Notes: generated by a model from the letters alone, not told the origin. A stretch of 64,000 nucleotides of DNA from Pygmaiobacter massiliensis (GCF_900199435.1 NZ_OAML01000003.1:1319166-1383165); one strand, 5' to 3'. Numbered from the stretch's first letter, positions 1-10,196 are shown. A program made the numbers and translations.

Positions 1-1247
1 AAAAACTGGATGCCCTGCCCGGTCAGATGGCGGTAGGCCACTGCCGTTATGCAACCACCGGCTCTAAGCGGCGCACCAATGCGCAGCCGCTGCTGGTGCG
101 CCACGTCAAAGGCCATATGGCGTTGGCACATAACGGCAACCTTACCAATGCCGCTGAGCTGCGCGAGGAGTATGAGTTGGAGGGTGCAATCTTCCACACC
201 ACCACCGACACAGAGGTTATCGCTTATACCATTACCAAAGAGCGTATCAAAAAGCCTTCGATTGAAACGGCTGTGCTTTCGGCAATGGAGAAAATTGCCG
301 GGGCATACAGCCTTGTGATTATGAGCCCGCGCAAGCTGATTGCTGCACGCGACCCGATGGGCTTTCGTCCGCTTTGCATGGGCAAAATCGGAGAGAGTGT
401 GGTGTTTGCCAGCGAATCCTGCGCGCTTGACGCGGTAGGCGCTGAATTTGTGCGGGACATCGAGCCTGGCGAAGTTGTGGTCGTTACCAAAGACGGTATC
501 ACGAGCCACACAGAACACTGCAACAAAAAGCCGCGCAGCCTATGCATCTTCGAGTTCATTTATTTTGCAAGGCCGGATTCGGTCATTGATGGCTCCAGTG
601 TACATCTGGCACGCCAGCAGGCCGGGCGTTTTCTTGCACAGCAGCATCCGGTAGAGGCAGACGTTGTCATCGGTGTGCCGGATTCCGGTTTGGATGCCGC
701 GCTCGGCTATGCACAGGAAAGCGGCATTCCATTTGACCTTGGCTTTTTGAAAAACAAATACATCGGCCGCACCTTTATTGCACCCAGCCAGGCGCAGCGC
801 GAAGATGCCGTGCGCATTAAACTCAACCCTATCGCGGAGGTGGTACGCGGCAAGCGTATCGTGCTTATCGACGATTCCATCGTGCGTGGCACCACAAGCC
901 TCAAAATCGTGAAACTGCTGCGTGAGGCGGGTGCAAAAGAGGTACATATGCGGCTTTCGTCGCCGCCGTTCCTCTATCCGTGCTATTTCGGCACCGATAT
1001 TGATTCCAGCGAAAATCTGATTGCTTATAAACACACCATCGAAGAGATCCGCGATATCATCGGGGTTGATTCGCTCGGTTATCTTTCCACCGACTGCCTG
1101 GATGCGCTCGCGCCGAAAACCGCGCAGGGCTTTTGCAAGGCATGCTTTACCGGCAAATACCCCACCGAGCCGCCGCGCCAGACCGAAAAAAATAAATTTG
1201 AGATGAAACTTTCTGAGCGCACCGCGTCAGAAGAAGATAGCGACTAG
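1..1247 (+). CDS. purF: Amidophosphoribosyltransferase, 5'-truncated by window edge
   Basis: Catalyses the first committed purine step, converting PRPP and glutamine to phosphoribosylamine in the cytosol. The reading frame is already open at base 3, so the real start and the N-terminal catalytic Cys lie outside the window. Visible parts are the class II glutaminase core (GHCRYATTGS, then HNGNLTN), the PRPP-binding loop VLIDDSIVRGTTS, and the C-terminal CKACFTGKYP typical of the Fe-S-bearing Bacillus-type enzyme. It is the first visible gene of a plus-strand purine operon; purM follows after 73 nt. Confidence 0.97.
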   Translation, partial: KLDALPGQMAVGHCRYATTGSKRRTNAQPLLVRHVKGHMALAHNGNLTNAAELREEYELEGAIFHTTTDTEVIAYTITKERIKKPSIETAVLSAMEKIAGAYSLVIMSPRKLIAARDPMGFRPLCMGKIGESVVFASESCALDAVGAEFVRDIEPGEVVVVTKDGITSHTEHCNKKPRSLCIFEFIYFARPDSVIDGSSVHLARQQAGRFLAQQHPVEADVVIGVPDSGLDAALGYAQESGIPFDLGFLKNKYIGRTFIAPSQAQREDAVRIKLNPIAEVVRGKRIVLIDDSIVRGTTSLKIVKLLREAGAKEVHMRLSSPPFLYPCYFGTDIDSSENLIAYKHTIEEIRDIIGVDSLGYLSTDCLDALAPKTAQGFCKACFTGKYPTEPPRQTEKNKFEMKLSERTASEEDSD

Positions 1248-1320
1248 GCCGAAGCAGTACAAGCGCTTACGGCAGGGCGAGCAGATAAATACCGCCGCCC
1301 GGAAAGGAATGGGTTGACCA

Positions 1321-2355
1321 ATGGAAAAGAGCTTTAGCGAGAGCTATAAAGCGGCGGGCGTAGACATTACCGCCGGATACGAGGCAGTTCAACTGATGAA
1401 GCAGCACGTGGCCCGCACCATGACAGCGGGCGCACTGGGCGGCTTGGGCGGCTTTGGTGGCCTGTTTGAACTGGATTTGGAAGAGTTTAAAAAACCGGTG
1501 CTGGTATCCGGCACCGATGGCGTAGGCACTAAGCTGAAGATCGCTTTTATGATAGATAAGCACGATACCGTTGGTATCGACTGCGTGGCGATGTGTGTCA
1601 ACGATGTAATCTGTTGCGGTGCAAAACCGCTGTTTTTCCTTGATTACATCGCCTGCGGCAAAAATGTACCGGAGAAGATTGCTGCGATTGTTTCCGGCGT
1701 AGCGGAAGGATGCGTGCAGTCCGGTGCGGCGCTGATTGGCGGCGAAACCGCCGAAATGCCCGGCTTTTACCCGGCAAACGAATACGACCTTGCAGGCTTT
1801 ACGGTAGGTGCTGTAAGCAAAGAGAAAATTTTCGATAACACCAAAATGCAGGAGGGCGATGCGATAATCGCGCTGCCGTCCTCCGGTGTGCACTCCAACG
1901 GTTTTTCGCTGGTGCGCCGCATCTTTGATTTGGAAAACAAGGGGCTGGATTTGTATAGCGCAGAGCTGGGCCGAACCCTTGGTGAAGCGCTGCTGGAGCC
2001 GACCCGCATTTATGTAAAACCTGTGCTTGCGTTGGCCGAACAGGTAACGGTGCGCGCGGTCTCACACATCACCGGCGGCGGATTTTACGAGAATATTCCG
2101 CGCTGCCTGCCGGAAGGCTTTGCCGCAAAAATTGAAAAAGCAGCGGTCAAAACGCCGCCCATCTTTGCCCTAATGCAAAAAATCGGCAATGTGCCGGAGC
2201 GTGATATGTTCAATACCTTTAACATGGGTGTCGGCATGTGCGTGGTGGTGCCCAAAGCAGATGCGAACAAAGCCGTTGAGATTTTACGCGCCAATGGACA
2301 AGAAGCCTACGTTATGGGTGAAGCGGTCAAAGGCGAGGGCGTAGCGTTATGCTAA
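1321..2355 (+). CDS. purM: Phosphoribosylformylglycinamidine cyclo-ligase (AIR synthetase)
   Basis: Closes FGAM to aminoimidazole ribotide using ATP, the fifth purine step. The 344-residue length is normal for PurM. The conserved GTDGVGTK segment is at residues 64-70 and GGETAEMPGFY at 140-150; both belong to the ATP/substrate-binding site of the PurM/PurL superfamily. A GGAAAGGA-type ribosome site lies just before ATG. Its last codons overlap purN by 7 nt, so the two are probably translationally coupled. Confidence 0.97.
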   Translation: MEKSFSESYKAAGVDITAGYEAVQLMKQHVARTMTAGALGGLGGFGGLFELDLEEFKKPVLVSGTDGVGTKLKIAFMIDKHDTVGIDCVAMCVNDVICCGAKPLFFLDYIACGKNVPEKIAAIVSGVAEGCVQSGAALIGGETAEMPGFYPANEYDLAGFTVGAVSKEKIFDNTKMQEGDAIIALPSSGVHSNGFSLVRRIFDLENKGLDLYSAELGRTLGEALLEPTRIYVKPVLALAEQVTVRAVSHITGGGFYENIPRCLPEGFAAKIEKAAVKTPPIFALMQKIGNVPERDMFNTFNMGVGMCVVVPKADANKAVEILRANGQEAYVMGEAVKGEGVALC

Positions 2356-2942
2356 AGGTTGCTGTTCTTGTTTCCGGCGGGGGCACCAACCTGCAGGCGA
2401 TTCTTGACGCGAAAGCCGCGGGGCAGATACCACACGGCCAAATTGCGCTGGTGGTGGCCTCCCGACCGGATGCGTTTGCCTTGACCCGTGCACAAAATGC
2501 AGAGGTTCCCACCGCGGTGGTACGGCGCAAAGGCTACCCAGACAGCACAGCGTTTGACGATGCCCTGCTTGCCACCTTGAAAGCGGCGCAAATTGACTTG
2601 ATCGTGCTGGCGGGGTATCTTACGATTTTATCGCCCCGCATCATCGCTGCATATCCCCGCCGCATTCTCAATGTCCACCCCAGCTTAATCCCCAGCTTTT
2701 GCGGCGAAGGTTTTTATGGCTTGCGAGTACACGAGGCCGCGCTTGCAAAAGGCGTTAAGGTGACCGGTGCAACGGTACATTTTGTAAATGAGGTGCCCGA
2801 CGGCGGCGAGATACTGTTGCAAAAAGCGGTAGAGGTGCAGCCCGGCGATACGCCGGAACTTTTGCAGCGCCGCGTCATGGAAGAGGCCGAGTGGCAGCTG
2901 TTGCCCCGCGCCATCGAACTTTGCTGCGCGGGACTGGCGTAG
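2349..2942 (+). CDS. purN: Phosphoribosylglycinamide formyltransferase (folate-dependent)
   Basis: Transfers a formyl group from 10-formyl-tetrahydrofolate to GAR. The protein has 197 residues, usual for PurN. An N-terminal SGGGTNLQ loop binds the phosphoribosyl group. The catalytic triad is readable as Asn108 and His110 in LNVHPSLIP and Asp151 in PDGGEIL. The ATG overlaps the end of purM. A 158-nt gap with a GC-rich stretch separates it from the next gene of the operon. Confidence 0.97.
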   Translation: MLKVAVLVSGGGTNLQAILDAKAAGQIPHGQIALVVASRPDAFALTRAQNAEVPTAVVRRKGYPDSTAFDDALLATLKAAQIDLIVLAGYLTILSPRIIAAYPRRILNVHPSLIPSFCGEGFYGLRVHEAALAKGVKVTGATVHFVNEVPDGGEILLQKAVEVQPGDTPELLQRRVMEEAEWQLLPRAIELCCAGLA

Positions 2943-3100
2943 TGAGATATACCGTACAAGATAACTAAAAGCAAGAAACTTTGCTGCGGGCACATTTCGC
3001 AGCCCATACTTAAGGCGGACCGAAACGTAAAACGAAACAAGGGCTCAGGCACGCTTGTGCGGGCGGCCCGAAACAATAATAGAAAAAAGGAGAGGGTATT

Positions 3101-3868
3101 ATGGCAGGTTTAGACCTTACAGCGCTTCTTACAGAAAACAGCTACCCCGGCCGCGGCATTGTGCTGGGCCGCAGTGAGGACGGCAAGAATGCCGTGATTG
3201 CCTATTTCATCATGGGCCGCAGCGGCAATAGCCGCAACCGTGTGTTTACACCCTGTGACGGCGGCATTATTACCGAGGCGGCAGATCCCTCCAAGCTGGT
3301 TGACCCCAGCCTTATCATCTACGCGCCGGTACGGGTGCTAGGCCAGCGCACGATTGTGACCAACGGAGACCAGACCGACACCATCTATGACACGATGGCA
3401 GACGGCGGCAGCTTCTCCCGTGCGCTGCGTACCCGCACCTTTGAGCCGGACGCACCGAACTTTACTCCGCGCATTTCCGGCTATGTAAAAATAAACAGCG
3501 GAAAAATGCGGTATCGCATGTCCATCTTAAAAAGTGACGAGGGCAATGCAGAATCGGTAGAGCGGTTTTTCTTTGAATATCCGCAGCCGGTTGCAGGCGA
3601 AGGCCGCTTTTTGCACACCTATCGCTGCGACGGAGATCCGATTCCCAGTTTTGCAGGCGAGCCGGAGCGAGTAGTGCTGCGCGGAGACATCGATAGCTTT
3701 GCAAACCAGCTTTGGGAGAACCTTAACGAAGAGAATAAAGTGAGCCTGTTTGTGCGTTACTTGCCGCTGGACGGCAGTGAGCCTGAAACAAGAATCATCA
3801 ATAAATACGAAAAAACAGCCGGGCAGACGGCAGAAAAACCCATCAAAAAAGCCGATATCATTCGCTGA
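3101..3868 (+). CDS. purO: IMP cyclohydrolase, PurO-like
   Basis: Probably performs the last purine step, FAICAR to IMP. The 255-residue protein matches the PurO-type IMP cyclohydrolase family, known first from archaea and found in some Clostridia, rather than the N-terminal domain of bifunctional PurH. Family-like segments include NSYPGRGIVLGRS at the N-terminus and MGRSGNSRNRVF. A strong AAAGGAGAGGG ribosome site precedes ATG. The next gene encodes a transformylase with no cyclohydrolase domain, so the two products together replace PurH. The function is inferred from family and context. Confidence 0.88.
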   Translation: MAGLDLTALLTENSYPGRGIVLGRSEDGKNAVIAYFIMGRSGNSRNRVFTPCDGGIITEAADPSKLVDPSLIIYAPVRVLGQRTIVTNGDQTDTIYDTMADGGSFSRALRTRTFEPDAPNFTPRISGYVKINSGKMRYRMSILKSDEGNAESVERFFFEYPQPVAGEGRFLHTYRCDGDPIPSFAGEPERVVLRGDIDSFANQLWENLNEENKVSLFVRYLPLDGSEPETRIINKYEKTAGQTAEKPIKKADIIR

Positions 3869-3896
3869 GTGCGCAGCGCGAAAGGAACATTTGAGG

Positions 3897-5069
3897 ATGA
3901 AAGAATTAGAACTGAAATATGGCTGTAACCCCAACCAAAAGCCGGCTAAAATTTTTATGCAGCAGGGTGAGCTTCCGGTTACAGTGTTATGTGGGCGCCC
4001 CGGCTATATCAATTTTTTAGATGCGCTGAATGCCTGGCAATTGGTAAAAGAGCTGAAAGAAACCACCGGCCTGCCCGCAGCCGCTTCTTTTAAACATGTC
4101 TCGCCCGCGGGCGCAGCGCTTGGGCTACCGCTTTCGGATACGATGAAAAAGATTTGTTTTGTGGAAGAAATGGAGCTGACCCCGCTGGCCAGCGCCTATG
4201 CGCGTGCCCGCGGCGCAGACCGTATGTCCAGCTTTGGCGACTGGATTGCGCTTTCAGACGAGTGTGACGAGGCGACTGCCCGCATCATTGCCAAAGAGGT
4301 TTCGGATGGCATTATTGCCCCGGGCTATTCAGAGGCAGCGCTGGCAGTGCTGAAAACCAAAAAGAAAGGCGCTTATAACATTGTGGCAATTGAGCCCGCG
4401 TATTGCCCGGCGCCCATCGAGCATAAGGACGTATTTGGCGTTACGTTTGAGCAGGGCCGCAATAACCTTGCCATTACCGGGGAAATGCTGCGGCAGGTTG
4501 TTACCAAAAACAAAACCCTTACCGAAGAACAGCGCCGTGATTTGCTGGTTGCGCTGATTACCCTTAAATACACCCAGTCCAACTCGGTATGCTATGCCAA
4601 AGACGGACAGGCCATCGGCATTGGTGCCGGGCAGCAGAGCCGCATCCATTGCACCCGCCTGGCGGGAAGCAAGGCGGATATCTGGCACCTGCGCCAGCAC
4701 CCGAAAGTGCTTGCATTGCAGTTTAAAGAAGGTCTGGGCCGTGCCAACCGCGACAATGCCATTGATGTTTACCTCAGTGATGATTACGAGGATGTGCTGG
4801 GCGACGACGTTTGGCAGAACACCTTTGCCGTACGCCCCGAACCGCTGACTCGCGAAGAGAAAAAAGCATATCTCGCGGCTGTTACCGGCGTTGCGCTGGG
4901 CAGCGATGCATTCTTCCCGTTTGGAGATAACATTGAGCGCGCACACCGCAGCGGCGTTACCTGCATTGTACAGCCGGGCGGCTCTATCCGCGACGATAAT
5001 GTCATTGAAACCTGTGACAAGTACGGCATTGCCATGGCCTTTTGCGGGCTGCGGCTGTTCCACCACTAA
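3897..5069 (+). CDS. purH: AICAR transformylase, stand-alone (PurH C-terminal half)
   Basis: Formylates AICAR to FAICAR with 10-formyl-tetrahydrofolate. At 390 residues it contains only the transformylase part of PurH. It opens with LKYGCNPNQKPAKIF and carries SFKHVSPAGAA, the loop holding the catalytic Lys-His, and YTQSNSVCYAKDGQ near the end. No inosinicase domain precedes it. I chose ATG 3897 over an upstream in-frame ATG at 3750 because the homology begins at 3897, ribosome-binding sequence AAAGGA lies about 10 nt before it, and the longer version would overlap the preceding gene. Confidence 0.93.
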   Translation: MKELELKYGCNPNQKPAKIFMQQGELPVTVLCGRPGYINFLDALNAWQLVKELKETTGLPAAASFKHVSPAGAALGLPLSDTMKKICFVEEMELTPLASAYARARGADRMSSFGDWIALSDECDEATARIIAKEVSDGIIAPGYSEAALAVLKTKKKGAYNIVAIEPAYCPAPIEHKDVFGVTFEQGRNNLAITGEMLRQVVTKNKTLTEEQRRDLLVALITLKYTQSNSVCYAKDGQAIGIGAGQQSRIHCTRLAGSKADIWHLRQHPKVLALQFKEGLGRANRDNAIDVYLSDDYEDVLGDDVWQNTFAVRPEPLTREEKKAYLAAVTGVALGSDAFFPFGDNIERAHRSGVTCIVQPGGSIRDDNVIETCDKYGIAMAFCGLRLFHH

Positions 5070-5141
5070 AACGGCTAAAATCCAGTTTGTGCCCTTTGCA
5101 CCGCGCGAAGGCACAGTTCCCAGGAAAGGAAGCGTTATCAT

Positions 5142-6437
5142 ATGAAAGTTGCAGTAGTGGGCGGCGGTGGCCGCGAGCACGCAATTATAAAAAAGCTTAA
5201 ACAAAGCGCAGAGATTACCGAGCTGTTCTGCCTGCCCGGCAATGGCGGCATCAGCTATGATGCCACCTGTGTGCCCATCAAGGCGACAGACCTCGACGGC
5301 GTGGTAGATTTCGTCAAAGAAAACGGCATCGAATATGTCGTGGTTGCACCGGACGACCCGCTGGTGCTGGGCCTTGTAGACCGGCTTGCCGAAATCGGCG
5401 TACCGGCGTTTGGCCCTAGCCAAAAGGCTGCCATCATTGAGGGCAGCAAGGTGTTCAGCAAAGAGCTGATGAAAAAATACGGCATTCCCACGGCGCAATA
5501 TGCGGTGTTCGATTCTGCCCACGAGGCGGTGGATTATCTCCGCCACGAAGCACGGTTTCCCATCGTACTTAAAGCGGACGGATTGGCACTTGGCAAAGGT
5601 GTGCTGATCTGCGATAATTTTGTACAGGCGGCGGCAGGCGTAAAAGCCATTATGGAAGATAAAATGTTTGGCAGTGCCGGCAACCAGATGGTAATTGAAG
5701 AGTTTTTGACCGGCCCCGAAGTAAGCGTGCTGGCATTCACCGATGGCAAAACGATGGTGCCGATGGTGAGTAGCATGGACCACAAACGCGCGCTGGATGA
5801 CGACGAAGGCCCAAACACCGGCGGCATGGGCACGATTGCTCCAAACCCCTACTACACGCCGGAAATTGCAAAGATTTGCATGGAAACGATATTTCTGCCG
5901 ACGATGGCGGCAATGAACACCGAGGGCCGCACCTTTAAAGGCTGTCTGTACTTTGGGCTGATGCTTACGCCGGACGGGCCGAAAGTGATTGAATACAACT
6001 GCCGCTTTGGCGACCCCGAAACCCAGGTCGTGCTGCCGTTGCTCGAGAGCGATTTGTTCTCCATCATGCGTGCAGTTACAGAAGAACGCCTTGGTGAAGC
6101 CGAAGTTCACTTTAGCAGCGGCGCAGCCACCTGCGTGGTAGTTGCTTCGGGTGGCTACCCGCAACAGTACAAAACCGGCTGCGAGATGCGCGGTCTGACA
6201 AAAGGCGGCGTTGCGCTTTGTGATGTGACGGTTTACCATGCGGGCACCAAATGCGAGGGCGAACGGCTGGTTACGGCGGGCGGCCGGGTGCTGGGCGTGA
6301 CCGGCACAGCCGAAACGCTTGACCAAGCCATCGAAAAGGCTTATCAGGGCGTAAAACAGATTTCCTTTGAGGGGCACTTCTGCCGCAGCGATATCGGTCA
6401 AAAGGCGCTTGCCGCTAATCAGAGAAAGGACGGGTGA
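5142..6437 (+). CDS. purD: Phosphoribosylamine-glycine ligase (GAR synthetase)
   Basis: Joins phosphoribosylamine and glycine using ATP. The 431-residue protein is an ATP-grasp ligase of normal length. It starts with the N-domain GGGGREHAII, has the ATP-grasp lysine segment VLKADGLALGKGV near residue 150, and the metal-binding segment YNCRFGDPETQ near residue 290. AGGAAAGGAAG lies upstream of ATG. It follows the transformylase after 72 nt and ends 6 nt before purL, so it is part of the same operon. Confidence 0.97.
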   Translation: MKVAVVGGGGREHAIIKKLKQSAEITELFCLPGNGGISYDATCVPIKATDLDGVVDFVKENGIEYVVVAPDDPLVLGLVDRLAEIGVPAFGPSQKAAIIEGSKVFSKELMKKYGIPTAQYAVFDSAHEAVDYLRHEARFPIVLKADGLALGKGVLICDNFVQAAAGVKAIMEDKMFGSAGNQMVIEEFLTGPEVSVLAFTDGKTMVPMVSSMDHKRALDDDEGPNTGGMGTIAPNPYYTPEIAKICMETIFLPTMAAMNTEGRTFKGCLYFGLMLTPDGPKVIEYNCRFGDPETQVVLPLLESDLFSIMRAVTEERLGEAEVHFSSGAATCVVVASGGYPQQYKTGCEMRGLTKGGVALCDVTVYHAGTKCEGERLVTAGGRVLGVTGTAETLDQAIEKAYQGVKQISFEGHFCRSDIGQKALAANQRKDG

Positions 6438-6443
6438 CCCCAA

Positions 6444-9400
6444 ATGGTTTACCGTATTTATGTAGAGAAAAAAGCCCCTTATGACGTAGAAGCACAGCAC
6501 CTGCTGGAAGAGCTGCGTAGCTTGCTTGGCATCACCGGACTCACCGGCCTGCGCTTTCTCAACCGTTATGATGTAGAGGGTGTAAGCAAAGAGCTGTTTG
6601 ATGCCTGTGTGCCCACTGTTTTCAGTGAGCCGCAGATTGACCTTGCAACCGAAACGCTGCCCGATGGAGCGGATTTTGTTTTCGCCACCGAGTATTTGCC
6701 CGGCCAGTTTGATCAGCGCGCCGAAAGCGCCGCTGAATGCGTTCAGCTGATTAGCCAGGGCGAGCGCCCCGCGGTGCGCAGCGCAAAAGTATATCTGCTT
6801 TTTGGCAAGCTCGCCGAGCAGGAGCTCGCCGCCGTAAAAGCGTATGTCATCAACCCGGTAGAATCCCGCGAGGCAGACCTTGCAGAAAAAGCCACCCTCG
6901 CTGTAACGTACCCCGTGCCAGCAGATGTGGCGGTGCTGGAAGGTTTTTTGGCGCTGGACGCGGCGGGGCTTGCGCAGTTTGTAGAGGACTACGCTCTCGC
7001 AATGGATGCGGACGACATCGCATTTTGCCAGGACTATTTCAAACAGGAAAACCGTGAGCCGACCATCACCGAAATCCGTATGATTGACACCTATTGGTCG
7101 GATCACTGCCGCCACACCACTTTTGGCACCACCATCGACGCAGCCAATATCCAAAACGAGGCGGTAGCGGCAGCTTTTGCGCGCTACATCGCTATGCGTG
7201 AAGAGCTGGGCCGCACGAAACCCATCAACTTGATGGATCTGGCTACCATCAGCACCCGTTATTTAAAAGCCAAAGGGCTGCTGCCAGAGCTGGACGAGAG
7301 CGAAGAGATTAACGCCTGTACCATCAAGGTAAAAGTAGATGTAAACGGCGAGGCAGAAGACTGGCTGTACCTGTTTAAGAACGAAACGCACAACCACCCC
7401 ACCGAGATTGAGCCGTTCGGCGGTGCGGCCACCTGCATCGGCGGCGCGATTCGCGACCCGCTCTCGGGCCGCAGCTACGTTTACCAGGCCATGCGTGTGA
7501 CCGGTGCGGGCGACCCGCTGGTGGCGGTTGCAGACACGATGGAGGGCAAGCTGCCACAGCGCAAGCTTGTTACTACCGCAGCGGCAGGCTATTCCAGCTA
7601 TGGCAACCAAATCGGCCTTGCCACCGGTTTTGTGGATGAGCTATACCACCCTGGCTATGTGGCGAAGCGCATGGAAATTGGCGCCGTAGTAGGCGCTGCA
7701 CCCGCCAAAAATGTGCGGCGTGAAGTACCGGCCCCCGGCGATATTGTAGTGCTGCTGGGCGGGCGCACCGGCCGTGACGGCTGCGGCGGCGCAACAGGTT
7801 CTTCTAAAGCGCACAAAATGGAAAGCCTTGAAACTTGCGGAGCCGAGGTGCAGAAGGGCAACGCGCCGATTGAGCGCAAATTGCAGCGCCTTTTCCGCAA
7901 TGGCGAAGTGACCCGCATGGTTAAACGCTGCAACGACTTTGGCGCGGGCGGTGTGTCGGTTGCGATTGGTGAGCTGGCCGACGGCCTTGCAATTGATCTC
8001 GATGCCGTGCCGAAAAAATATGACGGCTTGGACGGCACCGAGCTTGCCATCAGCGAAAGCCAGGAGCGGATGGCCGTGGTGCTTGCTCCGGAAGATGTAG
8101 ATGCGTTCATCGCGGCTTCGCATAAAGAAAATCTGGAAGCAACCGTTGTGGCAAAAGTCACCGCAGAGCCCCGCCTTGTGATGCACTGGCGCGGCAAAAA
8201 AATTGTTGACCTTTCGCGCGCGTTCCTCGCGAGCAACGGTGCTGAAAAACATATCACAGTAGAAGTTGGCCCACAAGCGGTGCAGATAAAACCCGTACCG
8301 GGCAGCAGCATTGCCGAAAAATTGCAAAACCTCGTCACCGACCTTAACGTATGCAGCAAAAAAGGCCTTGTGGAGCGATTTGATTCTACCATCGGTGCAG
8401 CCACCGTGCTGATGCCGTTTGGCGGCAATACACAACTGACTCCGGCTCAGGCAATGGCAGCAAAACTGCCGGTGCTGGGCGGCGAAACCAATACTTGCAG
8501 CGGCATGGCATATGGTTTTAACCCGTCTATCAGTGAGCAGGATCAGTATACCGGCGCTTACCTTGCAGTGGTAGAAAGTGTTTCAAAACTGGTGGCAGCA
8601 GGCTTTGATCACGATGAGGTCTGGCTCTCTTTCCAGGAATACTTTGAAAAGCTGGGGCAGGACCCGAAGCGCTGGGGCAAACCGTTTGCCGCTTTGCTCG
8701 GCTCGGTAGATGCACAGATGGATCTTGGCGTTGCCGCCATTGGCGGAAAAGACAGCATGTCTGGCAGCTTTGAAAACCTCGATGTGCCGCCGACGCTGGT
8801 TTCCTTTGCTACTGCACTGGGCGATGCACGCCGTGTTGCTTCACCCGAGTTCAAGCTTCCCGAAAGCCGTGTTGTATGGGTCGCCCCTGCGCGCCAGGCA
8901 GACGGCCTGCGCCCAGATCCCGAAAGCCTCAAAGACATCTACTATGCTGTGGAAAGCCTTATTGAGCAAGAGGAGGTTATTTCGGCCTGGACACCTGCCT
9001 TCGGCGGCATTGCAGAGGGCTTGTTTAAGATGACACTCGGCAACCGAATCGGCTTTGCCCTGGATGAAGATTTTGACCCGGAAGAACTGTTTGGCCCCAA
9101 TTACGGCGGCTTTATTTTAGAGCTGGCTGGCGATGATATCGACATTGGTGTGCCGCTGGGCATCACCACCGAAGAATACACCTTCCGCGCCGGTGACGAG
9201 GTTATCAACCTGGATAAACTGCAGGCAGCATACGAGGGCAAGCTGGAGAGCGTGCTGCCATGCAATATTCTCACCACAGATGAGAAGGTAGAAAAATTCA
9301 GCTTCGACACCAACGAATACCGCGTGCCAAAGCTTGGCATCGCAAAGCCGAAGGTGCTTATCCCGGTATTCCCCGGCACCAACTGTGAGTACGATTCTGC

Positions 9401-10145
9401 ACGCGCAATTGAGCGTGCGGGCGGCGAGGCCGAAGTGTTTCTTATCAACAACTTAACCCCGCAAAGCGTGGCCGAAAGTGTGCAGGAGATGTGCCGTATC
9501 ATCGGGCAGAGTCAGGCTATCTTTCTGCCGGGCGGCTTCTCGGGCGGAGATGAGCCGGATGGCAGCGGCAAGTTTATCACGGCGGTATTCCGCAATCCCG
9601 CCGTCAAAGATGCAGTCCACACCCTGTTGCATCAGCGTGATGGCCTGATGATTGGTATCTGCAATGGTTTTCAGGCACTTATTAAGCTGGGGCTGGTACC
9701 GTTTGGCGAGATTATTGATACCGACGACACCTGCCCGACGCTCACCTTTAACACCATCGGCCGCCACCAGAGCCGGTTGGTACGCACCCGCGTGGCATCG
9801 AATAAATCTCCCTGGCTGATGCACTGTAATGTCGACGAGATGCACACCATCGCTATCAGCCACGGCGAAGGCCGACTTGTGGCAAGCGAAGAACTGATTC
9901 GCCGCCTTGCTGCAAATGGGCAGATTGCCACCCAGTACGTGGGGCTCGACGGCGAACCCACGATGGATATTCGGGTGAACCCGAACGGCAGCGTGTATGC
10001 CATTGAAGGGCTCACCAGCCCAGATGGACGCGTCTTTGGAAAGATGGGCCATTCTGAGCGCACTGGTGCCGACATTTTCCGGAATGTGCCGGGCAACAAA
10101 TATCAGCCTATTTTTGAAGGCGGTATGGATTACTTTAAATTCTAA
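6444..10145 (+). CDS. purL: FGAM synthase, single-chain PurL with glutaminase domain
   Basis: Converts FGAR to FGAM with ATP and glutamine. The 1233-residue chain combines an N-terminal PurS-like part, two PurM-like halves (DTYWSDHCRHTTF near residue 215, NETHNHPTEIEPFGGAATC near 315, GGKDSM near 770), and a C-terminal class I glutamine amidotransferase. The glutaminase shows FPGTNCEYD, LPGGFSGGDEPDG, and the nucleophile elbow GICNGFQ. This is the long form with the amidotransferase fused, so no separate purQ or purS is needed. It is the last gene of the operon; a perfect terminator follows. Confidence 0.97.
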   Translation: MVYRIYVEKKAPYDVEAQHLLEELRSLLGITGLTGLRFLNRYDVEGVSKELFDACVPTVFSEPQIDLATETLPDGADFVFATEYLPGQFDQRAESAAECVQLISQGERPAVRSAKVYLLFGKLAEQELAAVKAYVINPVESREADLAEKATLAVTYPVPADVAVLEGFLALDAAGLAQFVEDYALAMDADDIAFCQDYFKQENREPTITEIRMIDTYWSDHCRHTTFGTTIDAANIQNEAVAAAFARYIAMREELGRTKPINLMDLATISTRYLKAKGLLPELDESEEINACTIKVKVDVNGEAEDWLYLFKNETHNHPTEIEPFGGAATCIGGAIRDPLSGRSYVYQAMRVTGAGDPLVAVADTMEGKLPQRKLVTTAAAGYSSYGNQIGLATGFVDELYHPGYVAKRMEIGAVVGAAPAKNVRREVPAPGDIVVLLGGRTGRDGCGGATGSSKAHKMESLETCGAEVQKGNAPIERKLQRLFRNGEVTRMVKRCNDFGAGGVSVAIGELADGLAIDLDAVPKKYDGLDGTELAISESQERMAVVLAPEDVDAFIAASHKENLEATVVAKVTAEPRLVMHWRGKKIVDLSRAFLASNGAEKHITVEVGPQAVQIKPVPGSSIAEKLQNLVTDLNVCSKKGLVERFDSTIGAATVLMPFGGNTQLTPAQAMAAKLPVLGGETNTCSGMAYGFNPSISEQDQYTGAYLAVVESVSKLVAAGFDHDEVWLSFQEYFEKLGQDPKRWGKPFAALLGSVDAQMDLGVAAIGGKDSMSGSFENLDVPPTLVSFATALGDARRVASPEFKLPESRVVWVAPARQADGLRPDPESLKDIYYAVESLIEQEEVISAWTPAFGGIAEGLFKMTLGNRIGFALDEDFDPEELFGPNYGGFILELAGDDIDIGVPLGITTEEYTFRAGDEVINLDKLQAAYEGKLESVLPCNILTTDEKVEKFSFDTNEYRVPKLGIAKPKVLIPVFPGTNCEYDSARAIERAGGEAEVFLINNLTPQSVAESVQEMCRIIGQSQAIFLPGGFSGGDEPDGSGKFITAVFRNPAVKDAVHTLLHQRDGLMIGICNGFQALIKLGLVPFGEIIDTDDTCPTLTFNTIGRHQSRLVRTRVASNKSPWLMHCNVDEMHTIAISHGEGRLVASEELIRRLAANGQIATQYVGLDGEPTMDIRVNPNGSVYAIEGLTSPDGRVFGKMGHSERTGADIFRNVPGNKYQPIFEGGMDYFKF

Positions 10146-10160
10146 CGATAGATACACAAA

Positions 10161-10196
10161 AAGAAGGCACTCTTTCACCAGAGTGCCTTCTTTTTT
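10161..10196 (+). terminator. Rho-independent terminator of the purine operon
   Basis: An 11-bp perfect stem (GAAGGCACTCT at 10163-10173 with AGAGTGCCTTC at 10180-10190) with a 6-nt loop is followed by six T. It lies 17 nt after purL. Confidence 0.93.

Noticed and set aside
4329-7154. A 941-codon open frame on the minus strand opposite the AICAR transformylase, purD and purL genes
   Set aside because: It lies antisense to three well-recognised purine genes, has no family motifs, and is a by-product of their codon bias.
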